DNA from: Streptomyces luteolus
GTDB taxonomy: Bacteria; Actinomycetota; Actinomycetes; Streptomycetales; Streptomycetaceae
Assembly: GCF_029968015.1 (NCBI RefSeq)
Contig: NZ_JASCIS010000045.1
Coordinates: 1-64,000, forward strand
DNA length: 64,000 nt
Direction: 5' to 3'
The translations under genes and the position numbers were made by a program. Within the stretch, counting starts at the first letter, position 1. Each line of letters starts with the position of its first letter. The notes beneath the pieces were generated by a model. That model was given only the letters and a program-made list of their open reading frames with translations. It was not told the origin of the DNA and did no database searches. This document shows, one piece after another, positions 49,890-58,133 of the stretch.

Positions 49890-49929
49890 AGGGAGTTGGC
49901 AGCCCCGTGGGGGGGTCCGCCAACTCCCT
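49890..49929. terminator. Hairpin after secreted-protein gene
   Basis: An 11-bp perfect stem AGGGAGTTGGC (49890-49900) pairs with GCCAACTCCCT (49919-49929) downstream of the minus-strand gene ending at 49948. Confidence 0.82.
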
Positions 49930-49947
49930 TGTCCGCTGCGGTACTTA

Positions 49948-50274
49948 CTAGCCCAGGGGGCTCGCGGGCAGGCCGCCCAGGAGCGGGGCCGCCTGGCCCA
50001 CCGTGCCGAGAACCTGCTGCGGCACACCCCCGCTCTGCGTCAGTCCGCCGGCCACGTCCGTGACGGGCTTCAGCGGGCCGCCCTCGCTGTTGCTGATGCC
50101 CTGCTGCGCCTGCAGGTGCTTCGCGTCCAGGCCGGAGGAGAGCGTGTCGTTGACGGCACCGTTCAGGCTCATCGGAGGAATGTTCCCGACATGGTCGTCG
50201 GCGAGGGCCGGCGCGGCCGTCCCGAGCGCCATCACGGAACCGGCGACAGCTGCCGCGACCTTCGAGTACTTCAC
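49948..50274 (-). CDS. Small secreted protein of the rodlin/chaplin locus
   Basis: This 108-residue protein starts at GTG 50274. It has a Sec signal peptide (about 1-25, ALGTAAPALA) and a mature Gly/Gln-rich part (GLDAKHLQAQQGISNSEGG, QQVLGTVGQAAPLLGG) without Cys. It resembles other small exported Streptomyces proteins of unknown function. The GLLGG/PLLGG ending echoes the protein at 48500-48745. Probably surface-located. Confidence 0.7.
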   Translation of the reverse strand: MKYSKVAAAVAGSVMALGTAAPALADDHVGNIPPMSLNGAVNDTLSSGLDAKHLQAQQGISNSEGGPLKPVTDVAGGLTQSGGVPQQVLGTVGQAAPLLGGLPASPLG

Positions 50275-50699
50275 TGCGTGTCCTTTCTCCGGGTGCGCTC
50301 TCTCAGTGACGCGAGCCTTCGCGTCAGGCAGGTGTCCCGTTCGACACCAGGCGCCACCATCGCGCTGTTCAACGAGTCCCGCCGCAGCTGGAAACCCCGA
50401 TTCCGGCGCCTTTCTCGATCCCCGGCCGGTGAATTCCCCAAAGGGGCGCGTACGGAATGGACTTTCGACTCGGCATTCGGGTGAAGGCCCCTCCACCCTC
50501 ACCGGCCCATGGTGTGTACTGAGCGCAGCGGTCTCTCTTGAGTGGTGCGGGCTCCCAGCCGCCGGCGTTCCTCACGTCGTCGAGCCCACCGTGCCCCTTC
50601 TTGCGCGGCACAGCACACAGAAACCGCGGAACGTTGGGGGCCCTCCGGGGCCCCCAACTCAGTTTCCGCGCCCACCGGTTGGCGGTCCAGCGCATACGA
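50275..50699. other. Intergenic region upstream of the secreted-protein gene
   Basis: This spacer of about 425 bp contains the promoter of the minus-strand secreted-protein gene and a GGGGGCCCTCCGGGGCCCCC hairpin near 50636. Codon pattern and lack of ribosome sites argue against a gene. Confidence 0.45.
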
Positions 50700-50732
50700 A
50701 ACGGCCCCGGGGCTCGAGCACCCGGGGCCGTT
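50700..50732 (-). terminator. Terminator after chaplin gene
   Basis: A perfect 12-bp stem (50700-50711 with 50721-50732) and a 9-nt loop lie 28 bp beyond the minus-strand chaplin stop. Confidence 0.85.
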
Positions 50733-50759
50733 GACCGTTCTCTGCGAACCGCGCGAACG

Positions 50760-50990
50760 TCAGTCGTTGACGCAGGTGTTGCCGAAGGCCGGGTTCAGCA
50801 GCGCGATCACGTTCACGGTGTTGCCGCACACGTTGACCGGCACGTGGACGGGAACCTGGAGCAGGTTGCCCGACAGCACACCGGGAGAGTGGGTGGCGGC
50901 TCCGTGGGCACCGGAGTCGGCCATGGCCGGGGCGGCGCTCCCGACGGCGAGCATGGCACCGGCGACGACGGTCAGAACCTTCTTGTTCAT
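50760..50990 (-). CDS. Short chaplin (ChpE/ChpH-like)
   Basis: This 76-residue protein has a signal peptide ending AAPAMA (about 25) and one chaplin domain: HSPGVLSGNLLQVPVHVPVNVCGNTVNVIALLNPAFGNTCVN. Both Cys are present. It lacks a sorting signal. The His/Gly-rich start of the mature part (DSGAHGAATH) is typical of short chaplins. ATG 50990. Confidence 0.92.
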   Translation of the reverse strand: MNKKVLTVVAGAMLAVGSAAPAMADSGAHGAATHSPGVLSGNLLQVPVHVPVNVCGNTVNVIALLNPAFGNTCVND

Positions 50991-51204
50991 TGTTCCCTTC
51001 CCACAGTGCTGCGCTACGTATCGCGACGTTCGCGTACGGCCGCAGACGATCTCTTCACTGCAGTTGGAACAACGATTTCGGCGGGGAGAGGAAACCGCGA
51101 ATTCATTGATCGCACCGCGCATCTCACCCGAATGCTGCACAGCGGTGGTGAAACAGCGGTGGCGAAAGGGCCCGGACAGCCGGTGCACTGCGTGATCAGT
51201 CAGC

Positions 51205-51588
51205 TCACCTGGAGAAGGAGAGCACGTTGTGCAGGACGTTCGCGAGACCGTCGTCGCCCTTGGTCTGCGTCGAGTTCTCGGTGCACTGCTGGTTCTGCTT
51301 GCTGGACAGGATCGGGATGTCCTGGACCGCGACGTTGACGATGCCCACGATGGAGCCGACGTTGCCCTTGACGGGCAGGCCGACGCAGGGCTTGTTGAGG
51401 GAACCCTGGATGAGCCCCATCTGCGGGCTCAGGTCGCCGTGCGTGGCGGAGTTGCCGTAGGTCTGCGAGGAACCGTTGCCGCTCAGCGACGTCGGGTCGT
51501 TGTCCGCCATCGCCTGCGGAGCCATCGCCGCACCCGTGCCGAGAACGGACGCCGTGACAGCGGCGGTCGCCAGAATCTTCTTGATCAC
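51205..51588 (-). CDS. rdlB: Rodlin, second copy
   Basis: This 127-residue rodlin with the same layout as 48884-49273 carries NDPTSLSGNGSSQTYGNSATHGD and the STQTKGDDGLANVLHNVL end, with substitutions mostly in the signal peptide and mid region (VGLPVKGNVG). Long runs of identical DNA shared with the first copy suggest recent duplication or gene conversion. Two-rodlin loci are usual in Streptomyces. ATG 51588. Confidence 0.93.
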   Translation of the reverse strand: MIKKILATAAVTASVLGTGAAMAPQAMADNDPTSLSGNGSSQTYGNSATHGDLSPQMGLIQGSLNKPCVGLPVKGNVGSIVGIVNVAVQDIPILSSKQNQQCTENSTQTKGDDGLANVLHNVLSFSR

Positions 51589-51734
51589 TTGATTCCCTTT
51601 TCTGGGTGTATGCCGGGGTAAATGCCCGTTGGTTCAGCTGTCTGACCAACTCTCCGGTGGCCCCTTTGGTTCTCTTCGTTCACCCGAACGCCGGACACTC
51701 ACGGACGCTCAGGGACGCTCCCCACCACGGCAAA

Positions 51735-51781
51735 GCGCCGCGCCGGGCCCTTCGTACGGGGTACGAGGGCCGGCGCGGCGC
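51735..51781 (-). terminator. Terminator after chaplin gene
   Basis: A long GC-rich hairpin (arms about 51735-51757 and 51761-51781, a small bulge) lies 21 bp downstream of the minus-strand chaplin stop. Confidence 0.8.
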
Positions 51782-51802
51782 CGGGAACTCCGAGCGGTGC
51801 CG

Positions 51803-52054
51803 CTAGCTGTTGACGCAGACGTTGCCGAACGCCGGGTTCAGCAGCCCGAAAACGTTGACGGAGTTGCCGCACACGTTGGTCTGGACGTCGACCGGAACCT
51901 GGACCACGTTGCCCGAGAGAACACCCGGCGAACCGACGGCCACACCCGTGGCTGAAGCGCCCGGATCCGGGGCCGAGGCGGCGGCGGCACCGGCGCCCCC
52001 CAGGAGCAGCGCCGTGCTGGCCACGGCCATTGCACCAAGCTTCACAATCTTCAT
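51803..52054 (-). CDS. Short chaplin
   Basis: This 83-residue protein has a signal peptide (about 1-28) and the chaplin domain VGSPGVLSGNVVQVPVDVQTNVCGNSVNVFGLLNPAFGNVCVN with both Cys. It has no sorting signal. Differences from the other two chaplins (VDVQTN, FGLL) suggest it is not a recent copy. ATG 52054. Confidence 0.92.
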   Translation of the reverse strand: MKIVKLGAMAVASTALLLGGAGAAAASAPDPGASATGVAVGSPGVLSGNVVQVPVDVQTNVCGNSVNVFGLLNPAFGNVCVNS

Positions 52055-52389
52055 TACAAGCCTTTCTGTCGGGGCATTGCACAGCCGGACACACGGGAAA
52101 CGGCCGCGCCCACTGCCACGCATAATCACGCAGTCGGTCGTGAATTTCGTGCGACATTCCGATGAGCCTCCGAATGGAGGCATCCGGCCCTCGCGCGGTT
52201 TCAGCGCTGAAACGGAATGGCGATTTCGTCACGCGCCGTGTCCGTGCACCGGAGAATCCGCGGGGATTCCTCCCGGGCGTCACTCTGCGTGTCCGGGAAT
52301 GTGCACCGGGTTGAAGGTTGGGGAAACCGGGCGGATCCTCGAAGGGATGCCCCGGACGTTCCGGCCGCGTCCCTTCACGAGGAGTCTCG
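52055..52389. other. Intergenic region between divergent surface genes
   Basis: This 335-bp spacer is comparatively AT-rich at 52120-52180 and 52215-52235 and should contain promoters for the chaplin gene (-) and the small secreted-protein gene (+). No gene is supported. Confidence 0.45.
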
Positions 52390-52551
52390 ATGCGCTTGAT
52401 GCACAGCGTGCTGGCGGTCGTGTTCTTCGCCTCGGTGTTTGCGGGTGTCTGCGCCTCCGCGCAGGCGAGGACGCAGACACCCTTCGGCGACACACCCGGC
52501 TGCAGCACGGTCTTCCTGTCCATGACCGCGGCCGGCGGCAGTTGCGAGTGA
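52390..52551 (+). CDS. Very small secreted peptide
   Basis: This 53-residue protein has a strong GAGGAG ribosome site before ATG 52390. A signal peptide (HSVLAVVFFASVFAGVCASAQA, about 5-26) precedes a short mature peptide of about 27 residues with two Cys (PGCSTVF...GGSCE), which could form a disulfide. The function is unknown. It lies in the chaplin/rodlin locus. Confidence 0.6.
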   Translation: MRLMHSVLAVVFFASVFAGVCASAQARTQTPFGDTPGCSTVFLSMTAAGGSCE

Positions 52552-52572
52552 GGTCGCCGCGCGCGAGCGGGG

Positions 52573-53001
52573 TCAGCTCTGCGGAACCAGTTCGACCTGC
52601 TGCTCGGTGGTGGCGAGGAAGTTCGTCTCGATGGGGATCAGGCCCGAGCGGGGCTTGATCTGCACGAGGTGGCTCTGCACCGTGGCCGACCCGGCCTTGA
52701 GGTGGATGCCGCCGAAGGCCCCGGTCTCGAGCTGCCAGGTGTGCAGCTCACCGTCGCACACCGCTTTCTGCGATTCGCCGGACATGGATGTGTTGTTCTG
52801 CCGCACGGACGCGGTGACATATACCGGTGAAAGCTCGGTCGACCCGGTGCAGCGGTACGTTCCGGAAGTCGTGACCGTATGGTCGGACGCGATGACGGCG
52901 CGGCTGTCCACGGTGATCTCGTAACCGGGTGCGGAAGTGGCGGTGCCGGCTCCGAGGAGTACGGCCAGGGCGGCAAGGCCCGTGGCGGTCTTTGCGTACA
53001 T
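52573..53001 (-). CDS. Secreted protein, DUF6299-like
   Basis: This 142-residue protein has a signal peptide (about 1-24) and a beta-rich mature part with two Cys (YRCTGST, KAVCDGE) and alternating strand patterns (TVTTSGTYRC, VYVTASVRQ, ATVQSHLVQIKP). The pattern agrees with the small exported DUF6299 family as I remember it. No enzymatic motif. ATG 53001. Likely an extracellular structural or binding protein. Confidence 0.6.
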   Translation of the reverse strand: MYAKTATGLAALAVLLGAGTATSAPGYEITVDSRAVIASDHTVTTSGTYRCTGSTELSPVYVTASVRQNNTSMSGESQKAVCDGELHTWQLETGAFGGIHLKAGSATVQSHLVQIKPRSGLIPIETNFLATTEQQVELVPQS

Positions 53002-53284
53002 GGCGGCCAACTCTCTTTCTGGGGGTGGGATTTCCGGTGCCGTTGTGCGTATCACGCGGAAACCCGCCGGAAACGCCCTTGATCGCCCGTCGGTGCGGCC
53101 GTGTGCGGAGGATTCACTCTTCCCGTCGAGCGCGCTCGCGCCCATTCCGATGTGAATTCGCGCGACACCGTGGGCAGTTGGCTGCGCGCCGTGTGCGCGC
53201 CGGTGGGCGGGCCTCCGCGTGCTCTCCCCTGAATGGGTGAAACGCGGGGCTCGTACCGGTATCACGCCGTTAGGGTGCCGAACC

Positions 53285-53776
53285 ATGGTCGATACCCAAA
53301 CCGCCCCCAGCGGCAACCAGTTCAGCCTCGGCACCCTGTCCATCCTGGCCTGGATCGGTGCGCCCGAGGAGGGCCACGAGACGCCCTACCTGCTCGCCTA
53401 CACCCTCGGTGACGGGGAGAACGGAGCCGCCGAGAACGAGGCGGCCGTGCTCGCGCTCGCGCAGAGCCTGTCGCTGCCGCTCGACGGCACGATGGCGGAC
53501 GGCTCGCGCCCCGGCTTTCCCGTGCAGCTGCTCGTGGAGGGCGGCCAGGCGGTGCTCACCCTGCAGGCCTTGAAGGCGCAGTGCGTGGCCCCGCCTGAGT
53601 GGCTGGACGCGGTGGAGCAGGGCGCCTCCGTGCACTTCGTGCTCAGCACGCGGGCCTGGCCCGAGGCCGCTCCGGGGCAGCCGGTGCCGCTGGAGGCGTT
53701 CCGCGCGTACGTCGGTGACGAGGAGGTGCTGCGGTCCGCCGCGCACTGCCTGCTGCCCGTCGGCAAACTGCGCTGA
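53285..53776 (+). CDS. Hypothetical protein
   Basis: This 163-residue cytoplasmic acidic protein starts at ATG 53285 and has no signal peptide or known motif. A pattern of beta strands and helices (FSLGTLSILAWIG, PVQLLVEGGQAVLTLQALKAQ, VHFVLSTRAWPE) suggests a small globular domain. It lies 103 bp before the secreted-protein gene and may be co-transcribed. I do not recognise the family. Confidence 0.62.
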   Translation: MVDTQTAPSGNQFSLGTLSILAWIGAPEEGHETPYLLAYTLGDGENGAAENEAAVLALAQSLSLPLDGTMADGSRPGFPVQLLVEGGQAVLTLQALKAQCVAPPEWLDAVEQGASVHFVLSTRAWPEAAPGQPVPLEAFRAYVGDEEVLRSAAHCLLPVGKLR

Positions 53777-53879
53777 CTTCCCGCCAGGGGGATTGCTGCG
53801 CTCAGGGGACAAGCCGTGGGGTTCACCGGGACGGCTCGTTGTTCCGGACGTAATCGATGCTCTGACGAAGGTGGACACC

Positions 53880-54383
53880 GTGAAGTTGACCAGCCGTGCG
53901 GGACTGGCCGTACTGATGACGTGCATGGCTTCGGCGGCCGCCGTGGCGCCGGCCGCGGCCGCGGACTCGGTGCCCGTGCCGGTGCCGCTGGAGGGCCTGG
54001 AGACCGCGCTGCCGGTTGAGGTGCCCGAGGTGCGCGGCGGGGTGCCGCTGCTGAAGCCCGGGGCGCCCGTGACCGGCGAGCGGACCGAGGGTCGGCTGAT
54101 CGGTGAGCATGTGCTGCCGCAGCTGCCGCTGCACAGCGCGCTGCCCGAGACCGTGCTCGACGCGCCCGTCACCGACCCGCTGACCCAGGAGCGGGTGGCC
54201 GGGCTCGGCGTGGAGTCGGTGGAGTCGCCGGTGGAGGCGCTCTCGCCCGGCCTCGGCGTGGCCGCGCCGCTGACCGAGCCGGGCGCGGGTCCGCTGGGGC
54301 TGCCCGGGGTGGACGTGCCGCAGCTGGCGCTGCTCACCCCGGCGCTGCAGGCGACCCCCAACGCGGGCACGCACCTCTCCTGA
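53880..54383 (+). CDS. Secreted Pro/Leu/Val-rich protein
   Basis: This 167-residue protein starts at GTG 53880. It has a signal peptide (AGLAVLMTCMASAAAVAPAAAA) and then a low-complexity mature part full of PVP, PEV, LP and GLP motifs (VPVPVPLEGLE, LPQLPLHSALPE, PGAGPLGLPGVDVPQ). No Cys or enzyme motif. Similar exported proteins occur near chaplin genes in Streptomyces, where a cell-wall or surface role is guessed. Confidence 0.65.
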   Translation: MKLTSRAGLAVLMTCMASAAAVAPAAAADSVPVPVPLEGLETALPVEVPEVRGGVPLLKPGAPVTGERTEGRLIGEHVLPQLPLHSALPETVLDAPVTDPLTQERVAGLGVESVESPVEALSPGLGVAAPLTEPGAGPLGLPGVDVPQLALLTPALQATPNAGTHLS

Positions 54384-54396
54384 GGCGCGCCGAGCC

Positions 54397-54615
54397 ATGA
54401 GCAGCCCCTCGGACGGCACTTCGGCGGCCGCGCCCCGTGCCTCCGCGGGGCGCTGGCACCGCGTGGGCTCCGTCGTGCGGGCTCACCCCGATCCCGCGCC
54501 GCCCCCTCCCCCGCTGCCGGTGCCCCCGCCGCGCGGGGCGAGCGCGACTCCGGTGTACGACCAGTTGGTCGCCGAGTACCGGGCGCGGAATCTGACGGTG
54601 CCTCGGTCCAGGTAG
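54397..54615 (+). CDS. Small Pro-rich hypothetical protein
   Basis: This 72-residue frame begins 13 bp after the secreted-protein gene with ATG 54397. It is Ala/Pro-rich with a poly-Pro stretch (PAPPPPPLPVPPPRG) and an ordered end (YDQLVAEYRARNL). The position right behind another gene and the Tyr/Glu-containing C-terminus suggest it is real, but there is no family match. Confidence 0.45.
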   Translation: MSSPSDGTSAAAPRASAGRWHRVGSVVRAHPDPAPPPPPLPVPPPRGASATPVYDQLVAEYRARNLTVPRSR

Positions 54616-54800
54616 AGCTGTTCTTCGGGGGCACGTCCCGCACCGTCGGACCGGGCGCCGTCGGACCGGGCGCCGTCGATCGCGCTCCGCGCTCGTCCTC
54701 CAACTCCCCCAGCCTCCGGCCGGGAGGTGCCCCCAGACGGGCTGATTCGGGGGGCCAGCCCCCGGACCCCCGCTCCTCAAACGCCGGAGGGGCTGAATTT

Positions 54801-55172
54801 TCAGGGCGCCAGGCCCACCGTCCCGTACTGGGAGCGCGGGGTCTTCTCGCCGACCTTGCCGGGGCTGATGGTGCGCGGGTCGACGGCCTCGCCGGGGGCG
54901 CCCTCGCGGTAGACGCCGTCGGGGGCGTAGTCGCGGTCGTGGGGCAGCAGGTAGAAGACGCGGCGCTGGTAGTAGCCGGAGTCGGCCTGCTCGGCGTCGG
55001 CGGTGAGTTCCGCGTAGCCGACGATGCGGCCCTCGCGGGCGTAGGCGGGCTTGCCGCGGCGGCGGGTGGTCTTGTCGCGGGACTGGCGCACGTAGTCGAG
55101 CCGGTCCGGGTCCTCCAGCCAGACCACGTTGTTCTCGTGACAGAGCTCTTCCTCCGTCAGCAGCGAGCTCAT
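54801..55172 (-). CDS. DUF6009-like hypothetical protein
   Basis: This 123-residue hydrophilic protein is rich in Tyr/Arg/Asp (WLEDPDRLDYVRQSRDKT, GYYQRRVFYLLPHDRDYAPDG). It looks like the small DUF6009 family that accompanies plasmid/phage-type primases in Streptomyces (recalled, not searched). Its ATG 55172 overlaps the stop of the primase gene (ATGA), so the two are translationally coupled and probably work together. Confidence 0.6.
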   Translation of the reverse strand: MSSLLTEEELCHENNVVWLEDPDRLDYVRQSRDKTTRRRGKPAYAREGRIVGYAELTADAEQADSGYYQRRVFYLLPHDRDYAPDGVYREGAPGEAVDPRTISPGKVGEKTPRSQYGTVGLAP

Positions 55173-56782
55173 CGAAGCGGCCCTTCTGTCTCGTACGCGG
55201 GTGGCGTGGCGGAGCCCGGCTCGGGGAGCAGTCCGATGCGCGGGTAGTACTTGCGGCCGTTGGATTTCAGCATCTCGGCGGGTGAGGCGAGGCCGGTCTC
55301 CTGGCGGACCCGGCCGGCGAAGGCGCGGGCGGTGGCGGGCCTGATGCCCTCACCGGCCGCGCACCAGGAGACGTACGACGCGTACAACGCGCCCTGTTCA
55401 GCTCGGAGTTCGGATTCGGCGTCGGGATCGCGGCAGCAGCACTCGGTGAGGAAGCGGCCGATGTGGTCCTCGGTGGCCGCGTACGCGCGGGTGGCGAGGC
55501 GGACGCGCTGGGGGCCGTCGAGGGCGTCGCGGGAGCGCAGGTAGCGTCCCGCGCCCGTGATGAGCCACTGCAGGATGCCGGGGCCCTCGTCCCGTACGAG
55601 TTCGAAGGCCAGGTTGTCGATCTTGCGGGCGTCGGGGACGACCCGTTCGAAGGGGATCAGGCGGATGCGGCGCCAGAAGGCGTAGCCGCCGGTGGAGACC
55701 TCGGGGCGGTGGTTGCCGAGGAGCCAGAGGTGGTGGGTGGGCGTGAAGGAGAAGTAGTCCTGCCGCATCCGGCGGGCCTTGATCTTGTCGCCGCCGGTGA
55801 GGAGTTTGACGCGGGCCTCGTCGAAGCGGTCGTTGGGCTTGAGTTCGCTGCAGATCAGGATGCGGCGGCCGTGCAGTTCGGTGAGTTCGGTGGAGTGCTC
55901 GGAGAACGAGCCCCGGTCCATGAGGAATCCGGGCGGCGCGGCGTCCGCGTAGTCCCCGAGCAGCTGGATCATCGTGTCGAGCAGCACCGACTTGCCGTTC
56001 TTGCCCTCGCCGTGGAGGAAGGGCAGGACCTGCGCGCCGACGTCGCCGGTGATCGAGTAACCCAGCATCAGATGCAGGAAGTCGATCATCTCGCGGCCCT
56101 CGTCGTCGTCGCCGAAGGTGTCCGCGAGGAAGCGGTGCCAGCGGGGCGTCGGGGTGTTCTCCGGGGCGACGGTGGTGGCCTTGGAGTGGAAGTCGCGGGT
56201 CGGGTCGGGCTTGCGCAGGGCGCCGGTACGCAGGTCGACGACGCCGGTGGGGGTGCACAGGGCGTACGGGTCGCCGTCGAGCGCGTCCGGGTCGAGGGCC
56301 AGGGACGGGGCGGCCTTGGCCTGGGCGAGCAGGGCCTTCATTCCGGTGGTGGAGAGCGTGCGGCGGCGGTGGACGCGCAGTTCGCGCTCGCTGTGGCGGC
56401 CGTCGGGGTCCTGCTCGGGCATGTCCTCGGCCATCTCCCCCGCCGCCCACAGCGCGGCCTTGTCGCCGCCGCTGCGCTTCCAGCGGTGCCCGTTCCACTC
56501 GTGCCAGCCGAGGCCCTCCACGTGCCGGAAGCGGTCGTTGTAGAGGTGCGCGAAGAGCTTGGCGTTGCCCCGGTTGCTGAGGGTGGGGGGCAGTGCGGCC
56601 GCGGTGGTGGCGTGGGGCGGTGCGCCAGTGGGCCGGGAGGTCGCGGGCGCGGCGCACGCCTCGGCCGGGGCGTGCTGCGCCTGGCCGGGAACGACTCTGG
56701 CGTGGTCTTGGGCGCGCGGCTGCGCGAAGCCAAGCATCTGCTGCGCTGCAGCAGCGGCGTCGAATCCGGGCACGCTGGTCAT
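55169..56782 (-). CDS. P4-type primase/SF3 helicase-like protein
   Basis: This 537-residue protein has a Pro/Ala-rich N-terminus (about 1-65), a D5_N-type region (about 75-250) and a superfamily 3 helicase core with Walker A LHGEGKNGKSVLLDT (257-271). RRILICSELKP, LTGGDKIKARRMRQDYFSF and HLWLLGNHRPEV follow. Such proteins initiate replication of phages, satellites or integrative plasmids. No integrase, Rep partner or attachment site was found nearby, so it is probably a remnant or a domesticated pair with the DUF6009-like gene. ATG 56782 follows AAGGACG. Confidence 0.82.
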   Translation of the reverse strand: MTSVPGFDAAAAAQQMLGFAQPRAQDHARVVPGQAQHAPAEACAAPATSRPTGAPPHATTAAALPPTLSNRGNAKLFAHLYNDRFRHVEGLGWHEWNGHRWKRSGGDKAALWAAGEMAEDMPEQDPDGRHSERELRVHRRRTLSTTGMKALLAQAKAAPSLALDPDALDGDPYALCTPTGVVDLRTGALRKPDPTRDFHSKATTVAPENTPTPRWHRFLADTFGDDDEGREMIDFLHLMLGYSITGDVGAQVLPFLHGEGKNGKSVLLDTMIQLLGDYADAAPPGFLMDRGSFSEHSTELTELHGRRILICSELKPNDRFDEARVKLLTGGDKIKARRMRQDYFSFTPTHHLWLLGNHRPEVSTGGYAFWRRIRLIPFERVVPDARKIDNLAFELVRDEGPGILQWLITGAGRYLRSRDALDGPQRVRLATRAYAATEDHIGRFLTECCCRDPDAESELRAEQGALYASYVSWCAAGEGIRPATARAFAGRVRQETGLASPAEMLKSNGRKYYPRIGLLPEPGSATPPAYETEGPLR

Positions 56783-57201
56783 GGGCGTCCTTGCGGGTGC
56801 AGTCGTACGTACCGTTCTGTCTTGATGTAAGGGGCCGAAGGGACCCGACTCCCGCGCCCGCCGCCGCTGGTCGACCGGGATCGGCCTCTCGCACGCAAGT
56901 AACTGGTGTCGAGTCCCTTGGGTCACTGTCGGTCGGGACGGCACTGGGAGCAGCTCTTTCGGTCACCTGCGAGAGACCAAGGGGCTGGGCAGTTCGGCAC
57001 TGCTTTCGAACCCTCGGAGACGTCGCAGGTCAGAAGCGTGCGCATGTCGAATCAGGGACTGAAGGGACTCTGGATCGCTGGTGCCTGGCCAAGCAGGTTC
57101 ACCAGCCTGCGGAGGACTGGGCGCGGCAGCTCGCGGCGCTGTCGGACCGCGCGAGGACGGGTCGCTCATGACCGGCGGTCTCCAGGGCGAGGGTCATCGG
57201 C
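56783..57201. other. Intergenic region
   Basis: This 419-bp region separates the primase gene (start) from the MarR gene (end), both on the minus strand, and should hold the primase promoter. Short open frames exist on both strands, but none has a convincing ribosome site or family match. Confidence 0.4.
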
Positions 57202-57642
57202 TCACCAGGCAGGGCGGATCGGTCCCGGCGGTGCAAGTAGTGTCAGGTCCGCGACGAGTTCGCTGAAGCGCTCCTCGCCCAGGGCTTCTTGCCACGGCGC
57301 GACGGCAGCCCGGGCCGCCCGGTCGGCGGCGCGTGTGGCGGCCCAGCCGATCTCGGTCAGTCCCAGGAGGCGGGCGCGGGCATCGTGCGGGTGTGGATGC
57401 CTCTCCACGTACCCCTTTCGGACCAGTTCCTCGACCAGCTGGGCGGCGGCCTGCTTGGTCACGCCCAGGTGCTCGGCCAGGTCGGCCGTGGTGGCGCCGC
57501 CCACCGAGATGTGGGCGAAGGCGAAGCCGTGTGCAGGTCGTAGGTCCTCGAATCCCTGTTGAGACACGCCGGTGTGAATTTCCTGCACCAGCTGCCCGGA
57601 CAGTGCCAGCACGAGTCCAGAGAAGGCCAGGGCGTCGTCCAT
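57202..57642 (-). CDS. MarR-family transcriptional regulator
   Basis: This 146-residue MarR protein has the winged helix TTADLAEHLGVTKQAAAQLVEELVRKGYVERHPHPHDARARLLGLTEIG (about 50-98) and flanking dimerisation helices. MarR proteins repress divergent genes and release on binding phenolic or other small ligands. ATG 57642 is divergent from the cupin gene, with a perfect 32-bp palindrome between the two starts, so autoregulation and control of the cupin are expected. Confidence 0.87.
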   Translation of the reverse strand: MDDALAFSGLVLALSGQLVQEIHTGVSQQGFEDLRPAHGFAFAHISVGGATTADLAEHLGVTKQAAAQLVEELVRKGYVERHPHPHDARARLLGLTEIGWAATRAADRAARAAVAPWQEALGEERFSELVADLTLLAPPGPIRPAW

Positions 57643-57661
57643 GGGCTTGACTATAACTCGC

Positions 57662-57693
57662 CAAGCTACTTGTCTATATAGACAAGTAGCTTG
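57662..57693. promoter_or_regulatory. Perfect 32-bp palindrome, MarR operator
   Basis: The two 16-bp arms 57662-57677 and 57678-57693 are exact inverse complements (arm CAAGCTACTTGTCTAT). It lies 19 bp from the MarR start and 17 bp from the cupin start, overlapping both likely promoters. Confidence 0.88.
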
Positions 57694-57710
57694 TCCAAAT
57701 GGAGGCTGGC

Positions 57711-58085
57711 ATGCCGTTTATCCACAGCGACGAGGCCGTCGTACACGAGATTCACGGTGGCCGTTTCATTTCCTACGTCCGTCCGGACACCGGCAGCCGG
57801 GAGCTCGCGGCCTGGCGCGTCGAGATCCCAGCCTCAACAGTGGGGCCGACCCACACGATCAGCGACGAGGAGACCTTCTACGTCCTCTCCGGTCGCCTCC
57901 GACTCACCATCGACGGCGAGAGCGCCGAACTCGGCGCCGGTGATGCGGCGGTGGCACCTGCACGCTCCGAACTCGCGGTCGCCAACACCGACGACCAGCC
58001 CGCCCACATGTGGGTCACCACACGGGTCGGTCTCACTGCCGAACTGGCTGACGGCAGCACCATCACGCCACCCTGGGCTCACTAG
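57711..58085 (+). CDS. Cupin-domain protein
   Basis: This 124-residue single-domain cupin has motif 1 around GPTHTISDEETFYVLSGRL (about 45-63) and motif 2 around GDAAVAPARSELAVANTDDQPAHMWV (about 76-101). Only one His of motif 1 is clear, so metal binding is uncertain. ATG 57711 is preferred to the ATG at 57699 because GGAGG lies 5 nt before it. Control by the divergent MarR is expected, suggesting handling of a small aromatic or quinone compound. A TnpB element follows directly after its stop. Confidence 0.8.
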   Translation: MPFIHSDEAVVHEIHGGRFISYVRPDTGSRELAAWRVEIPASTVGPTHTISDEETFYVLSGRLRLTIDGESAELGAGDAAVAPARSELAVANTDDQPAHMWVTTRVGLTAELADGSTITPPWAH

Positions 58086-58133
58086 TGATCAAATCGGGAT
58101 CAACTACCACTTATCCCAGGGAGGTTGAGGGGT

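Noticed and set aside
55169-56782. An intact integrated plasmid or prophage
   Set aside because: Only a primase/helicase and its small partner are seen. No integrase, excisionase, transfer genes, tRNA or att duplication could be identified.
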